From positions 1 to 24,910 of the IMG/VR virus record IMGVR_UViG_3300034104_003092: a stretch of 24,910 nucleotides of DNA; one strand, written 5' to 3'. Position 1 is the first letter of the stretch; each line of letters starts with the position of its first letter. This document shows, one piece after another, positions 1 to 6,823 of the stretch. A model generated the notes under the pieces. It searched no databases. It saw only the letters and a program-made list of their open reading frames with translations, and was not told the DNA's origin. Source of the DNA: a virus. The translations under genes and the position numbers were made by a program.

Positions 1-1085
1 ATGGACCGTATCGTACGAAAGACGATGACAAAGATCAATATGGCAACAAGATCAAACGTGCTGCTCGACATGCTGCACGTCAAGGTCTTGCAGACATGAC
101 CACAGCAGAACTCAAAGCTGAACTCAAACGTAGAAGTCAAGTGGAAGAAGAGTCTACCGATACCCGAGACCAACATGCAGAAAAAGCTGGTAAAAAAGTT
201 ACCAAAGATCTTGAGTACGACATGAAGCACAAAGGTCGAGACGATGCCAAGGCCGAAAAGGCTGGCAAGAAGGTTACCAAAGACATTGAGTACGATGACA
301 AGAAAGACAAGAAAAAAGAAGTAGAAGAAACCACTGTGTCAGGTTCGGTTGCACCTGCTGCAGGCGGTGCTGCTCCTAAGTCAAAGAACGGCATGCAGTT
401 TGGTAAAGGCGTATACGAAGGACAATTGGACGAATTAGACAAATCTACATTGGGCTCATATGTCAAGAAATCTAAAGTCGATATGGTTAAAGGTGCGCTT
501 GCGGGTGCAAGCGGTGCGGCAGCCGGTGATAGTGGCGAAACAGACAAAGCTCAAAAGCAAGTTTTAAAGCGTAATTCTGGTATCAACAAAGCAATTGATC
601 GCCTGACAAAAGAAGGTGTCTACGAAGGACAAGTTGCTGAAAGCTTTGAAAAGAAGTTGGGTTCAATCTTAAACGAAGGCATGAGTGTCAACGTCAGTAC
701 AGACGACACAGGTAAAAAGAGCATCAGCGTTAATGCCACAGATTCTGACGCAGACGCACTGGGCGATATGTTGAAGATGGCCGGCTTGTTCTCCAGCGAA
801 GGCTACAGTAGAACATGCGAAAGTTGCCACGGCATCCACGAAGCTGGTGCTTGCGGTGCAGAGCAAGTGGAAGAAGAATTAGCCAACAGTCCAGACGAAG
901 TCTACACAGATGCTGATTACATGACACAGACACTGTCAGGTGGATTGAACGGTCCTAAAACAACTGGTCAAACAACTGGTGCAGTTGTGAACCGTCAAGA
1001 CAGCCGCCAAGGTGTAATGGCCGAAGCTGAACGAGTCAAAGAACAAGCAGAGTCACGCTTGTGGAACTTGTACAAGAAGATCTAA
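1..1085 (+). CDS. Lysine-rich repeat protein with Cys/His cluster, 5' end cut by window edge
   Basis: The frame is open to the left edge (31 codons precede the methionine at 96), so the true start lies outside the window and at least 360 residues are present. Numbering from the Met at 96, residues 28-80 are highly charged and hold two copies of a 15-residue repeat (AEKAGKKVTKD-L/I-EYD). GVYEGQ occurs twice (about 105 and 174). A Gly/Ala-rich patch lies near 135-147. A cluster C241-x2-C244-H245-x2-H248-x4-C253 could bind zinc. The C-terminus (about 260-329) is acidic then Gln/Glu-rich. There is no signal peptide or membrane segment in the visible part. Its stop is one base before the next start, so the two are probably co-transcribed. 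I do not recognise a characterised family. Position upstream of probable head genes suggests a head, scaffold or internal protein, but that is inference. Confidence 0.8.
   Translation, partial: GPYRTKDDDKDQYGNKIKRAARHAARQGLADMTTAELKAELKRRSQVEEESTDTRDQHAEKAGKKVTKDLEYDMKHKGRDDAKAEKAGKKVTKDIEYDDKKDKKKEVEETTVSGSVAPAAGGAAPKSKNGMQFGKGVYEGQLDELDKSTLGSYVKKSKVDMVKGALAGASGAAAGDSGETDKAQKQVLKRNSGINKAIDRLTKEGVYEGQVAESFEKKLGSILNEGMSVNVSTDDTGKKSISVNATDSDADALGDMLKMAGLFSSEGYSRTCESCHGIHEAGACGAEQVEEELANSPDEVYTDADYMTQTLSGGLNGPKTTGQTTGAVVNRQDSRQGVMAEAERVKEQAESRLWNLYKKI
177..296 (+). repeat. Direct repeat of a 15-codon unit within the first gene
   Basis: Two copies (177-221 and 252-296) encode AEKAGKKVTKD-L/I-EYD, 75 bases apart start to start. 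The DNA copies differ mainly at third codon positions, so the duplication is old and kept at protein level. Confidence 0.85.
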
Positions 1086-1086
1086 T

Positions 1087-1953
1087 ATGAAAAAGCTCAC
1101 AGACTACATCGCTGAATCTGTGTCTCCAGTTGTTGGGGACACATTTGCCATCAACATTCGCGAAGAATGCCTGATTGAATCGCACGTGGTTGATGTGGTC
1201 GAAGATGGCATTGTGATCGAAGGTGACGAACGACTGCTGGCTTTGTTGGAAGAATACGGCTTTCAGTTGGAAACTATTCGTCGCTATGGTGCTGTAGGTT
1301 CCAGTCCAGGCATGGGTTATACCATGGGCGAGGCTTTTGAAATTGATCGTGAAGAACTTAAACCAGCACACGATAAGGGTTATGGTGATGCAGCAAGAGG
1401 CATTACAAAGAGTCCTTATAATCCGGGAAGCCCTGCAGACAAGGCATATCATCAAGGTCAAGCAGCCCACAAGCGACACTTTAGCGAAAGCCAAGAGTTG
1501 AATCTTATTCGCAGCCGTGCTGGTTTAACAGAAACTGCTCCTTACCAACCTGAAACAGATGCAGATCACAACGACCCACTAGCAGCCAAAGCAGCGGATG
1601 ATGCTGCTGTTGGTCCCATGGAAGAAGATGGTGTTGATCCTGTAAATGCACAAGGTCAAGATGCCGAAGACCTGCAGGGTCAAGCTACCAGCAGTGTTGC
1701 TGGTGCAGTTGACGAAGCAGAATATCAAGGTCGTGAAGTCAAACTGGGCAAGCCCATGTCGGGCGATGTAAAAAAATCCAAAGTGTATGTGCGTGGTCCC
1801 AAGGGCAATGTGGTCAAAGTGAACTTTGGCGACCCCAACATGCGTATTAAAAAATCAAATCCTGCACGTAGGAAAAGTTTTAGAGCTAGACACAACTGCG
1901 ACAATCCCGGCCCCAGATGGAAGGCCCGTTATTGGTCATGTCGGGCGTGGTAA
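1087..1953 (+). CDS. Probable head-associated protein with T4-like targeting N-terminus and conserved basic C-terminal motif
   Basis: 288 residues. The N-terminus MKKLTDYIAES resembles the T4 internal-protein capsid-targeting peptide (MKTYQEFIAE) and contains I-A-E, which fits the T4 gp21 prohead protease consensus (Leu/Ile-x-Glu). Residues about 20-70 look like a small beta-rich domain. Residues about 95-225 are low-complexity and acidic. The last 55 residues (about 233-288) form a compact basic block with landmarks NFGDPNM, RKSFRARHNCDNPG and KARYWSC; this tail recurs in marine phage proteins that I know only as uncharacterised. ATG follows the previous stop by one base, with AAGAAG upstream as a weak ribosome site. 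The gene may belong to the prohead core or internal proteins; that role is inference, and no enzyme motif is seen. Confidence 0.85.
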   Translation: MKKLTDYIAESVSPVVGDTFAINIREECLIESHVVDVVEDGIVIEGDERLLALLEEYGFQLETIRRYGAVGSSPGMGYTMGEAFEIDREELKPAHDKGYGDAARGITKSPYNPGSPADKAYHQGQAAHKRHFSESQELNLIRSRAGLTETAPYQPETDADHNDPLAAKAADDAAVGPMEEDGVDPVNAQGQDAEDLQGQATSSVAGAVDEAEYQGREVKLGKPMSGDVKKSKVYVRGPKGNVVKVNFGDPNMRIKKSNPARRKSFRARHNCDNPGPRWKARYWSCRAW

Positions 1954-1968
1954 TTTAAAGGAACAAAA

Positions 1969-2268
1969 ATGGCAAGTCAAGCAAACGTCTACCAAGGAGC
2001 AATCTCCAACGTACAAATGTACACTGACAAGGTGTCTATTGTAACTGGCAGCAACGTAGTAACCTACAATGTAAATGTGGCCAACCTGACCACAGGCGCC
2101 ATCACTTCTGACACAATCTACAGCAACGCTGTAAATGTCGGTTCTGGAATGGTTGTGGAAACCTATGTAGGAGTAGGCAACTTTTTGACCATTGTGGGCG
2201 GTAATGCCACTGTTCAGGAATTGGGCACAGCATCTTCGGCCAGAGCCGGAGTCAACGGCGTCAGCTAA
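1969..2268 (+). CDS. Small Val/Thr/Gly-rich protein, possibly structural
   Basis: 99 residues, rich in Val, Thr, Asn, Gly and Ala with few charges, giving an alternating pattern typical of beta-structure in virion proteins. There are no cysteines, signal peptide or membrane helix. The start is well supported: AAAGGA lies seven bases before the ATG. The stop overlaps the next start (TAATG), implying translational coupling. I do not recognise a family. A minor capsid, decoration or neck role would fit the neighbourhood but is a guess. Confidence 0.75.
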   Translation: MASQANVYQGAISNVQMYTDKVSIVTGSNVVTYNVNVANLTTGAITSDTIYSNAVNVGSGMVVETYVGVGNFLTIVGGNATVQELGTASSARAGVNGVS

Positions 2269-2651
2269 TGCGAGCCAGAGAATTTGTTTCTGCTAAGATA
2301 ACTGAAACAGCAGATGCTAAAATTTCCCGCAGGCTGCAGTCAGCCACTCGCGGTCTAAATATCTACAGTGATTCTGAACGCTGGAATGCTGATTATGTAT
2401 TAAATCGCCTGGGTCAAGCAGTGGCGTCTACAGATGGTACGTTTGTACCTGAAATCGACGCCAAGTCGTGGATAGGCAAAAACAAAAGCACTCATCCATA
2501 TACCCCAGAAGAACAGGCCATGTTGAAAATGGCGTACCGGGCCATTGGTGCTGATTATACAGATCTCAACGGTGGTGACATGAACAGCGAAGAAATGTCA
2601 GAAGTCAACCGGGTCAGTCCGGTTAAAGCATTCCGAGGTTATCCCAGATGA
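2268..2651 (+). CDS. MRAREF...GYPR family small protein, copy 1
   Basis: 127 residues. It shares its first six residues (MRAREF) and last eleven (SPVKAF-R/K-GYPR) with the next gene, while the middles have diverged. The N-terminus continues to A-K-I-T-E at residues 9-13, a possible Leu/Ile-x-Glu prohead protease site. The middle (about 20-110) is hydrophilic and apparently soluble. It starts inside the TAATG junction with the upstream gene and ends in an ATGA overlap with its paralog, so the three are translated together. No function is recognised. Packaging into the prohead as an internal protein is an inference from the N-terminal pattern and the neighbours. Confidence 0.8.
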   Translation: MRAREFVSAKITETADAKISRRLQSATRGLNIYSDSERWNADYVLNRLGQAVASTDGTFVPEIDAKSWIGKNKSTHPYTPEEQAMLKMAYRAIGADYTDLNGGDMNSEEMSEVNRVSPVKAFRGYPR

Positions 2652-3052
2652 GAGCCAGAGAATTCATTCGCGAACAACGAGAGTTACCTGACGAAAGCAA
2701 AGGACCCATGCGTTACACTTACGTGATCCCGGGTTTGAGTGCTGCTGACCCTTACGGAAACTATCGTATGGGCGTGGCAATGGCACGTGCCAGAAGCGAC
2801 TATGCCAGCGAACTCAGCAGCGAAAACGACGGTATTGATCCTTACAAACCTGAATGGTCTGCTGAAACTGCTTTTGGCGAACATGCTGTTGTTGTAGGGA
2901 GTAGTCCGCACATTGCACAATTGATTGATCGTGCTTTGGAAATGACTGGGACACCAGGCGGCAAACGATTAGTATCTACTGCAGACAGCAACGAACCTGC
3001 ATTTGTAGATACAAAAAGTCCTGTTAAGGCATTCAAAGGTTATCCCAGATAA
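2648..3052 (+). CDS. MRAREF...GYPR family small protein, copy 2
   Basis: 134 residues, paralog of the preceding gene by its identical MRAREF start and near-identical C-terminal SPVKAFKGYPR. The N-terminus MRAREFIREQ contains I-R-E at residues 7-9, again a fit to the T4-type prohead protease consensus. Residues about 20-90 include a YRMGVAMARARSDY stretch that is probably helical, followed by a small hydrophobic segment. ATGA overlap with copy 1. Downstream (3053-3122) is a 70-base gap with no hairpin that I can see, leading into a late-type promoter element. Function unknown. Confidence 0.8.
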   Translation: MRAREFIREQRELPDESKGPMRYTYVIPGLSAADPYGNYRMGVAMARARSDYASELSSENDGIDPYKPEWSAETAFGEHAVVVGSSPHIAQLIDRALEMTGTPGGKRLVSTADSNEPAFVDTKSPVKAFKGYPR

Positions 3053-3109
3053 TGGCCATACCGGATCCATCGCAGGTATCATTCTAATTTAACAGTTCCA
3101 CTAATACCA

Positions 3110-3117
3110 GTTAAATA
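3110..3117 (+). promoter_or_regulatory. Late-type promoter element GTTAAATA, 5 nt before ATG
   Basis: GTTAAATA matches the T4 late consensus TATAAATA at six of eight positions and ends five bases before the ATG at 3123. An alternative reading is a sigma70-type promoter, since TTAACA (3089-3094) lies 17 bases before TAAATA. The first reading is favoured because the same element and spacing recur before four other genes here. Confidence 0.5.
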
Positions 3118-3122
3118 GAGCT

Positions 3123-3767
3123 ATGAACAATAATCTCAAGCTCAAATTTTATTACGATCATGTGCTGTCCCAAATCTACAGCGAAGGACACAGCCCGTTC
3201 CACAAGACCATTACAGCTGACGTTGTTGAACGTTTTATTGATCCCTTAAACTTGCCCAAAACAGCCCGCATTATCGACCTGGGCTGTGGTGCTGGTTATT
3301 TCTTGGACGAAATGAAAACCCGCGAATATACCAATACCACAGGTATTACACTAAATCGCGAAGACGCTGATCTAGCACGACAAAACGGACACACAGTAGT
3401 ACAAGGTGACATGAACTTTTTGGCCGACCGTGACGAATCAGTGGATTTGCTGTTCTCGCGTCACAGCTTGGAACATTCGCCATTCCCTTACATAACCTTG
3501 CTGGAATACAACCGTGCGTTGAAAAACAACGGGCACTTGTACCTAGAAGTTCCTGCACCTAACTGCCAAATCAAACACGAAGAAAATCGCAACCACTACA
3601 GCATACTGGACCGCACCATGTGGTTGCAGTTACTACAGCGCACTGGATTTGATATACAATGGTTTGACTACACATTCCCACTTGATTACACCGATGAGCG
3701 TGGACGAGTACAAGAACACTACTACATTTTTGTATGCCGCCGCCGTCGCAGTGTCGATGTTAAATAA
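3123..3767 (+). CDS. Class I SAM-dependent methyltransferase
   Basis: 214 residues, the usual length for a single-domain Rossmann methyltransferase. Motif I (SAM binding) is IIDLGCGAGYF at residues 50-60. The acidic strand after the next beta-strand is not obvious, but GDMNFL (about 96-101) marks the adenine-binding region, and LLFSRHSLEHSPFPY with GHLYLEVPAP is the typical motif IV/post-IV pattern of the UbiE/Methyltransf_11 group. The substrate cannot be read. There is no DNA methylase catalytic motif (no DPPY-type or PC motif), so small molecules, glycans or proteins are likelier. It has no clear ribosome site. Its stop codon lies inside the promoter-like element of the terminase gene. Confidence 0.88.
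   Translation: MNNNLKLKFYYDHVLSQIYSEGHSPFHKTITADVVERFIDPLNLPKTARIIDLGCGAGYFLDEMKTREYTNTTGITLNREDADLARQNGHTVVQGDMNFLADRDESVDLLFSRHSLEHSPFPYITLLEYNRALKNNGHLYLEVPAPNCQIKHEENRNHYSILDRTMWLQLLQRTGFDIQWFDYTFPLDYTDERGRVQEHYYIFVCRRRRSVDVK
3759..3766 (+). promoter_or_regulatory. Late-type promoter element GTTAAATA, 4 nt before terminase ATG
   Basis: GTTAAATA, identical to the element at 3110-3117, overlaps the stop codon of the methyltransferase gene and ends four bases before the terminase ATG. There is no ribosome site between element and start. Confidence 0.5.
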
Positions 3768-3770
3768 CAT

Positions 3771-5318
3771 ATGGCCAACACAGAACCGGCACTAGTCAAG
3801 ACTCCTTACTCAAAAGTCAATTACACACAGCAACAGATTGATGAATTTGTTGCGTGTGCTGATCCTGTGACGGGACCGCAATATTTCTTAGACAACTTCT
3901 TTTACATACAGCACCCTACTCGAGGACGCATGCTGTATCATCCGTACGAGTACCAGAAACGCCTGATTGATGTTTACCACAACTACCGTTACAGCATCTC
4001 CATGATGCCGAGACAGACTGGTAAGTCAACATCAGCAGCTGGTTATCTGTTATGGTATGCTATGTTTGTGCCAGATTCTACTATCCTTGTTGCTGCCCAC
4101 AAGTATACCGGCTCGCAAGAAATTATGCAGCGTATTCGATATGCTTATGAAAGTGTGCCAGATCATATTCGTGCCGGTGCCACAAACTACAACAAGGGCA
4201 GCATAGAGTTTGATAACGGCAGTCGTATAGTTTCAGCTACCACAACTGAAAACACCGGCCGAGGTATGAGTATCTCGCTCTTGTATGCTGACGAATTTGC
4301 ATTTGTGCGTCCCACTATTGCCACTGAGTTCTGGACTTCAATCTCACCTACCTTGGCAACTGGTGGTAAGGCCATCATTACATCAACCCCAAACTCAGAC
4401 GAAGACCAGTTTGCGTTGTTGTGGAAAGGCGCCAACAAGTGCGAAGATGAATACGGCAACCCTACCTTGGTAGGACAAAACGGATTCAAAGCTTATCGTA
4501 GTTTTTGGAACGAACATCCCGATCGCGATGAATCTTGGGCACAGCAACAACGTGCCGCCCTGGGTGTAGATCGTTTCCGCAGAGAAATGGACTGCGAGTT
4601 CTTGATTGCAGATGAAACGCTTATTGCTCCGGCCAAACTGATCGACTTACAGGGCCGTGATCCCTTGTACAAAACTGGTGAAGTACGCTGGTACAAACGG
4701 CCACAACCCGACCGTATATACGTTGTAGGACTAGATCCCAGTTTAGGCACTGGCGGCGATCCAGCTGCCATACAGGTGTTTGAAGCCAACACTACTGAAC
4801 AGGTAGCAGAATGGCGTCACAACCGCACAGACATACCCACACAGATCCGTATCCTGGCTGACATTATTAGACACGTAAACGATGCAGTCCGTGATCCCAA
4901 AAGCATTTACTATTCAGTAGAAAACAATTCAATCGGCGAAGCTGCCCTAATCAGCATCAATGAATACGGCGAAGAAAACATACAAGGTTATTTCCTCAGC
5001 GAAAGCGGAAAAAACCGCAAGGGATTTAACACATCAAACAAGCCCAAATTAGCAGCCTGTGCCAAGCTAAAGCACCTGATCGAAAGCAACAGAATGACCA
5101 TTTCCAGTCCTAGTCTTGTAACCGAACTCAAAAGCTTTGTGGCACACGGAGTCGGATATGCTGCCAAACCCGGCGAAACTGACGACTTAATCATGGCCAC
5201 TATCCTAGTGACTCGTATGCTACAAGTATTACAAAGCTATCACAGCGATCTTGACACACAAATGCGCGATCACCAAGACAACATTATAGAACCATTGCCG
5301 TTTGTTATGACTATGTAA
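3771..5318 (+). CDS. Terminase large subunit (T4 gp17-type DNA packaging motor)
   Basis: 515 residues, shorter than T4 gp17 (610). It is the ATP-driven motor and nuclease that loads DNA through the portal into proheads. The N-terminal ATPase has an adenine-binding YEYQKRLID region (59-67), Walker A PRQTGKST (80-87), Walker B LLYADE (170-175) and coupling motif TSTPN (204-208). The C-terminal RNase H-like nuclease shows D322 in VVGLDPSLGTGGD, E384 in YSVENNSIGEA and the D471/D472 pair in GETDDLIMA, so the acidic catalytic set is intact. No small terminase gene lies beside it in this window. No ribosome site is visible before ATG; the start fits the promoter spacing seen elsewhere in the window. 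It is followed by a perfect late octamer for the next gene. Confidence 0.96.
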   Translation: MANTEPALVKTPYSKVNYTQQQIDEFVACADPVTGPQYFLDNFFYIQHPTRGRMLYHPYEYQKRLIDVYHNYRYSISMMPRQTGKSTSAAGYLLWYAMFVPDSTILVAAHKYTGSQEIMQRIRYAYESVPDHIRAGATNYNKGSIEFDNGSRIVSATTTENTGRGMSISLLYADEFAFVRPTIATEFWTSISPTLATGGKAIITSTPNSDEDQFALLWKGANKCEDEYGNPTLVGQNGFKAYRSFWNEHPDRDESWAQQQRAALGVDRFRREMDCEFLIADETLIAPAKLIDLQGRDPLYKTGEVRWYKRPQPDRIYVVGLDPSLGTGGDPAAIQVFEANTTEQVAEWRHNRTDIPTQIRILADIIRHVNDAVRDPKSIYYSVENNSIGEAALISINEYGEENIQGYFLSESGKNRKGFNTSNKPKLAACAKLKHLIESNRMTISSPSLVTELKSFVAHGVGYAAKPGETDDLIMATILVTRMLQVLQSYHSDLDTQMRDHQDNIIEPLPFVMTM

Positions 5319-5326
5319 TATAAATA
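5319..5326 (+). promoter_or_regulatory. Perfect T4 late promoter octamer TATAAATA, 4 nt before ATG
   Basis: TATAAATA follows the terminase stop and ends four bases before the ATG at 5331 (intervening CAAG). T4 late transcripts begin roughly six bases after the octamer, which would place the 5' end at or beside the start codon. Confidence 0.75.
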
Positions 5327-5330
5327 CAAG

Positions 5331-6722
5331 ATGGAAAACTCAGCACAAAACCAATTATACGACCTACTAGTGACCAGGGACCTTGACCCTGAGTTAAAAG
5401 ATGCCTTAGGCAAGGATGTAACAGATCCTGCAGAAGCCGACATGTTTACGTTTGACTGGAAAACACCAAACAAAAACTACGGCACAGTGGTAATCTTAAT
5501 AGGACAAGATAGAAATCTCAAGATATTCTTTGGTGACAATCTTGGTCGTACCATGGAAAGCGATGACAAAAGTGACTGGTATGAATTCCTAAATCAAATC
5601 AAGCAGTTTAGTGTGCGCAACAACCTAATGAATTTTGAGATTGAAAACCTTAATCGGTTAAAGTATACCATGCAAGGTATGGCTGCCATCAAGGAAGGCC
5701 TGTTTGAAGGCTATTACGGTAACCGAAAAGTCAGCTACAGCGATCAACCCAAGCAGACACGCTTGGTAATCAAACACAATCGCACCTTGGGCGAAGATGA
5801 TGCTCGTTTCCGTTATGTGGAAAGCCTGTTTGTAGAAACTGGTGACGATCAACGATTCAAGCTGCCATTTACCAACTTAATTGGTGGACGTGCCATGGCA
5901 CGACACATTGCCGAAGGCGGCACACCGTATGATGCTTTTGGTCAGCACATCTGCGAAATCGTCAAAGAAATGAACATCTTGAATAAGTTTGTTCGGGCTT
6001 CGCGCAACAAACAGTTTGATGGCGAAGCTGCTGACCTAGCAGAATCTGCTGTGCGTCACTATCAAGATCTCAAAGCCAAAGCCAAACGCATAATCAGCCA
6101 ACGTGGATATCTTCAAGAATTACAAATATTTGACCCAGCCGAAATCACCAATGCTGAATCGGTAGCAGAAGACATCAGAAACATGTTTATTGAACAAAGT
6201 TTGGATGCTAGAATCGAAGAAGCCATTCCGGTTTTAGCTCGACTATCAGCACGTAAGGACAACAGCATGAAAGAAATTGCCGAATTTGAATCTTGGGCCA
6301 AGACTGTGGCAGAAGGTACTTGGTCAACGCCTGACACACCCGAAGCTGAAAAACAGCTCAAACAACTACTAGCACAAGAGTTGCCGGTGGGACCAGATGC
6401 AACCAATGCCACAGAGCAACTGTATAGTGTGTTTGGCGATGACGAGCTGTTTGATCAGCTGGCCGAGTTGGCTGCCCAAGATGCCAACGCCGATGCTAGA
6501 CCCCTGATACAAGCACGCCTGGCCGAACTGGGCATCAACATCGAAGTCCCAGCCAACGAAGTGCCCGCACCTGCTGATCCTGCTGCTGCGGCAACACCAC
6601 CTGCGGAAGAACCAATGCAAGCTGAAGATATAGACACAGATGGATTCATGATGTCCAAGCGCAGCAACATGAGCAGCGAAAGCGTTGAGCGCATTTTGCG
6701 ATTGGCACAACTGCTCAAATAA
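5331..6722 (+). CDS. Conserved phage protein of unknown function, 463 residues
   Basis: 463 residues. N-terminal part (about 40-110) is beta-rich, with GTVVILIGQDRNLKIFFGDNLG. The middle (about 150-330) is charged and mostly helical, with segments such as VRHYQDLKAKAKRIISQRG. Residues about 400-430 form a Pro/Ala-rich linker before a short C-terminal helix ending LRLAQLLK. No catalytic motif, signal peptide or membrane segment is seen. I associate proteins of this type with aquatic T4-like phages, but not with a known role. It lies directly behind the terminase with its own perfect late promoter and no ribosome site, so late expression is expected and a structural or morphogenetic role is possible. 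Confidence 0.85.
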   Translation: MENSAQNQLYDLLVTRDLDPELKDALGKDVTDPAEADMFTFDWKTPNKNYGTVVILIGQDRNLKIFFGDNLGRTMESDDKSDWYEFLNQIKQFSVRNNLMNFEIENLNRLKYTMQGMAAIKEGLFEGYYGNRKVSYSDQPKQTRLVIKHNRTLGEDDARFRYVESLFVETGDDQRFKLPFTNLIGGRAMARHIAEGGTPYDAFGQHICEIVKEMNILNKFVRASRNKQFDGEAADLAESAVRHYQDLKAKAKRIISQRGYLQELQIFDPAEITNAESVAEDIRNMFIEQSLDARIEEAIPVLARLSARKDNSMKEIAEFESWAKTVAEGTWSTPDTPEAEKQLKQLLAQELPVGPDATNATEQLYSVFGDDELFDQLAELAAQDANADARPLIQARLAELGINIEVPANEVPAPADPAAAATPPAEEPMQAEDIDTDGFMMSKRSNMSSESVERILRLAQLLK

Positions 6723-6737
6723 AATTGCCTTTTAGTG

Positions 6738-6766
6738 TTGCGTTGATAAATACTTTCACGTATAAT
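6738..6766 (+). promoter_or_regulatory. Sigma70-type promoter upstream of the gp32 gene
   Basis: TTGCGT (6738-6743), a 17-base spacer and a consensus TATAAT (6761-6766). Transcription would start near 6773, giving a leader of about 50 bases. In T4, gene 32 is likewise transcribed from more than one promoter class. Confidence 0.6.
6745..6752 (+). promoter_or_regulatory. Possible late promoter element GATAAATA before the gp32 gene
   Basis: GATAAATA differs at one position from the T4 late octamer and lies inside the spacer of the sigma70-type promoter. Two transcription modes for gp32 would be expected if both are used. Confidence 0.4.
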
Positions 6767-6782
6767 CAGTGTTGTTATACGT
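6758..6782 (+). promoter_or_regulatory. Inverted repeat over the gp32 promoter -10 and transcription start
   Basis: ACGTATAA (6758-6765) pairs perfectly with TTATACGT (6775-6782) across nine bases. It covers most of the -10 hexamer (TATAAT, 6761-6766) and the predicted transcription start, so it may be an operator. In RNA made from the upstream late element it could instead form a hairpin. Confidence 0.5.
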
Positions 6783-6823
6783 TTGTATATACATCTTAAA
6801 TCAACTTAAAAAGGCAACTTATC

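Noticed and set aside
816-830. CESCH, a CxxCH c-type heme motif
   Set aside because: There is no signal peptide in the visible part and no cytochrome-like context. The extra His and Cys fit a zinc site better.
1877-1890. GTTTTAGAGCTAGA, identical to the start of the Streptococcus pyogenes Cas9 guide-RNA scaffold
   Set aside because: It falls in frame within a conserved coding motif (K-S-F-R-A-R), has no repeat or spacer structure around it and no cas genes are present. Coincidence of codons.
6113-6718. Antisense open frames across the 5331-6722 gene and similar long antisense frames elsewhere
   Set aside because: They mirror the codon pattern of well-supported sense genes, have no ribosome sites and no recognisable domains.
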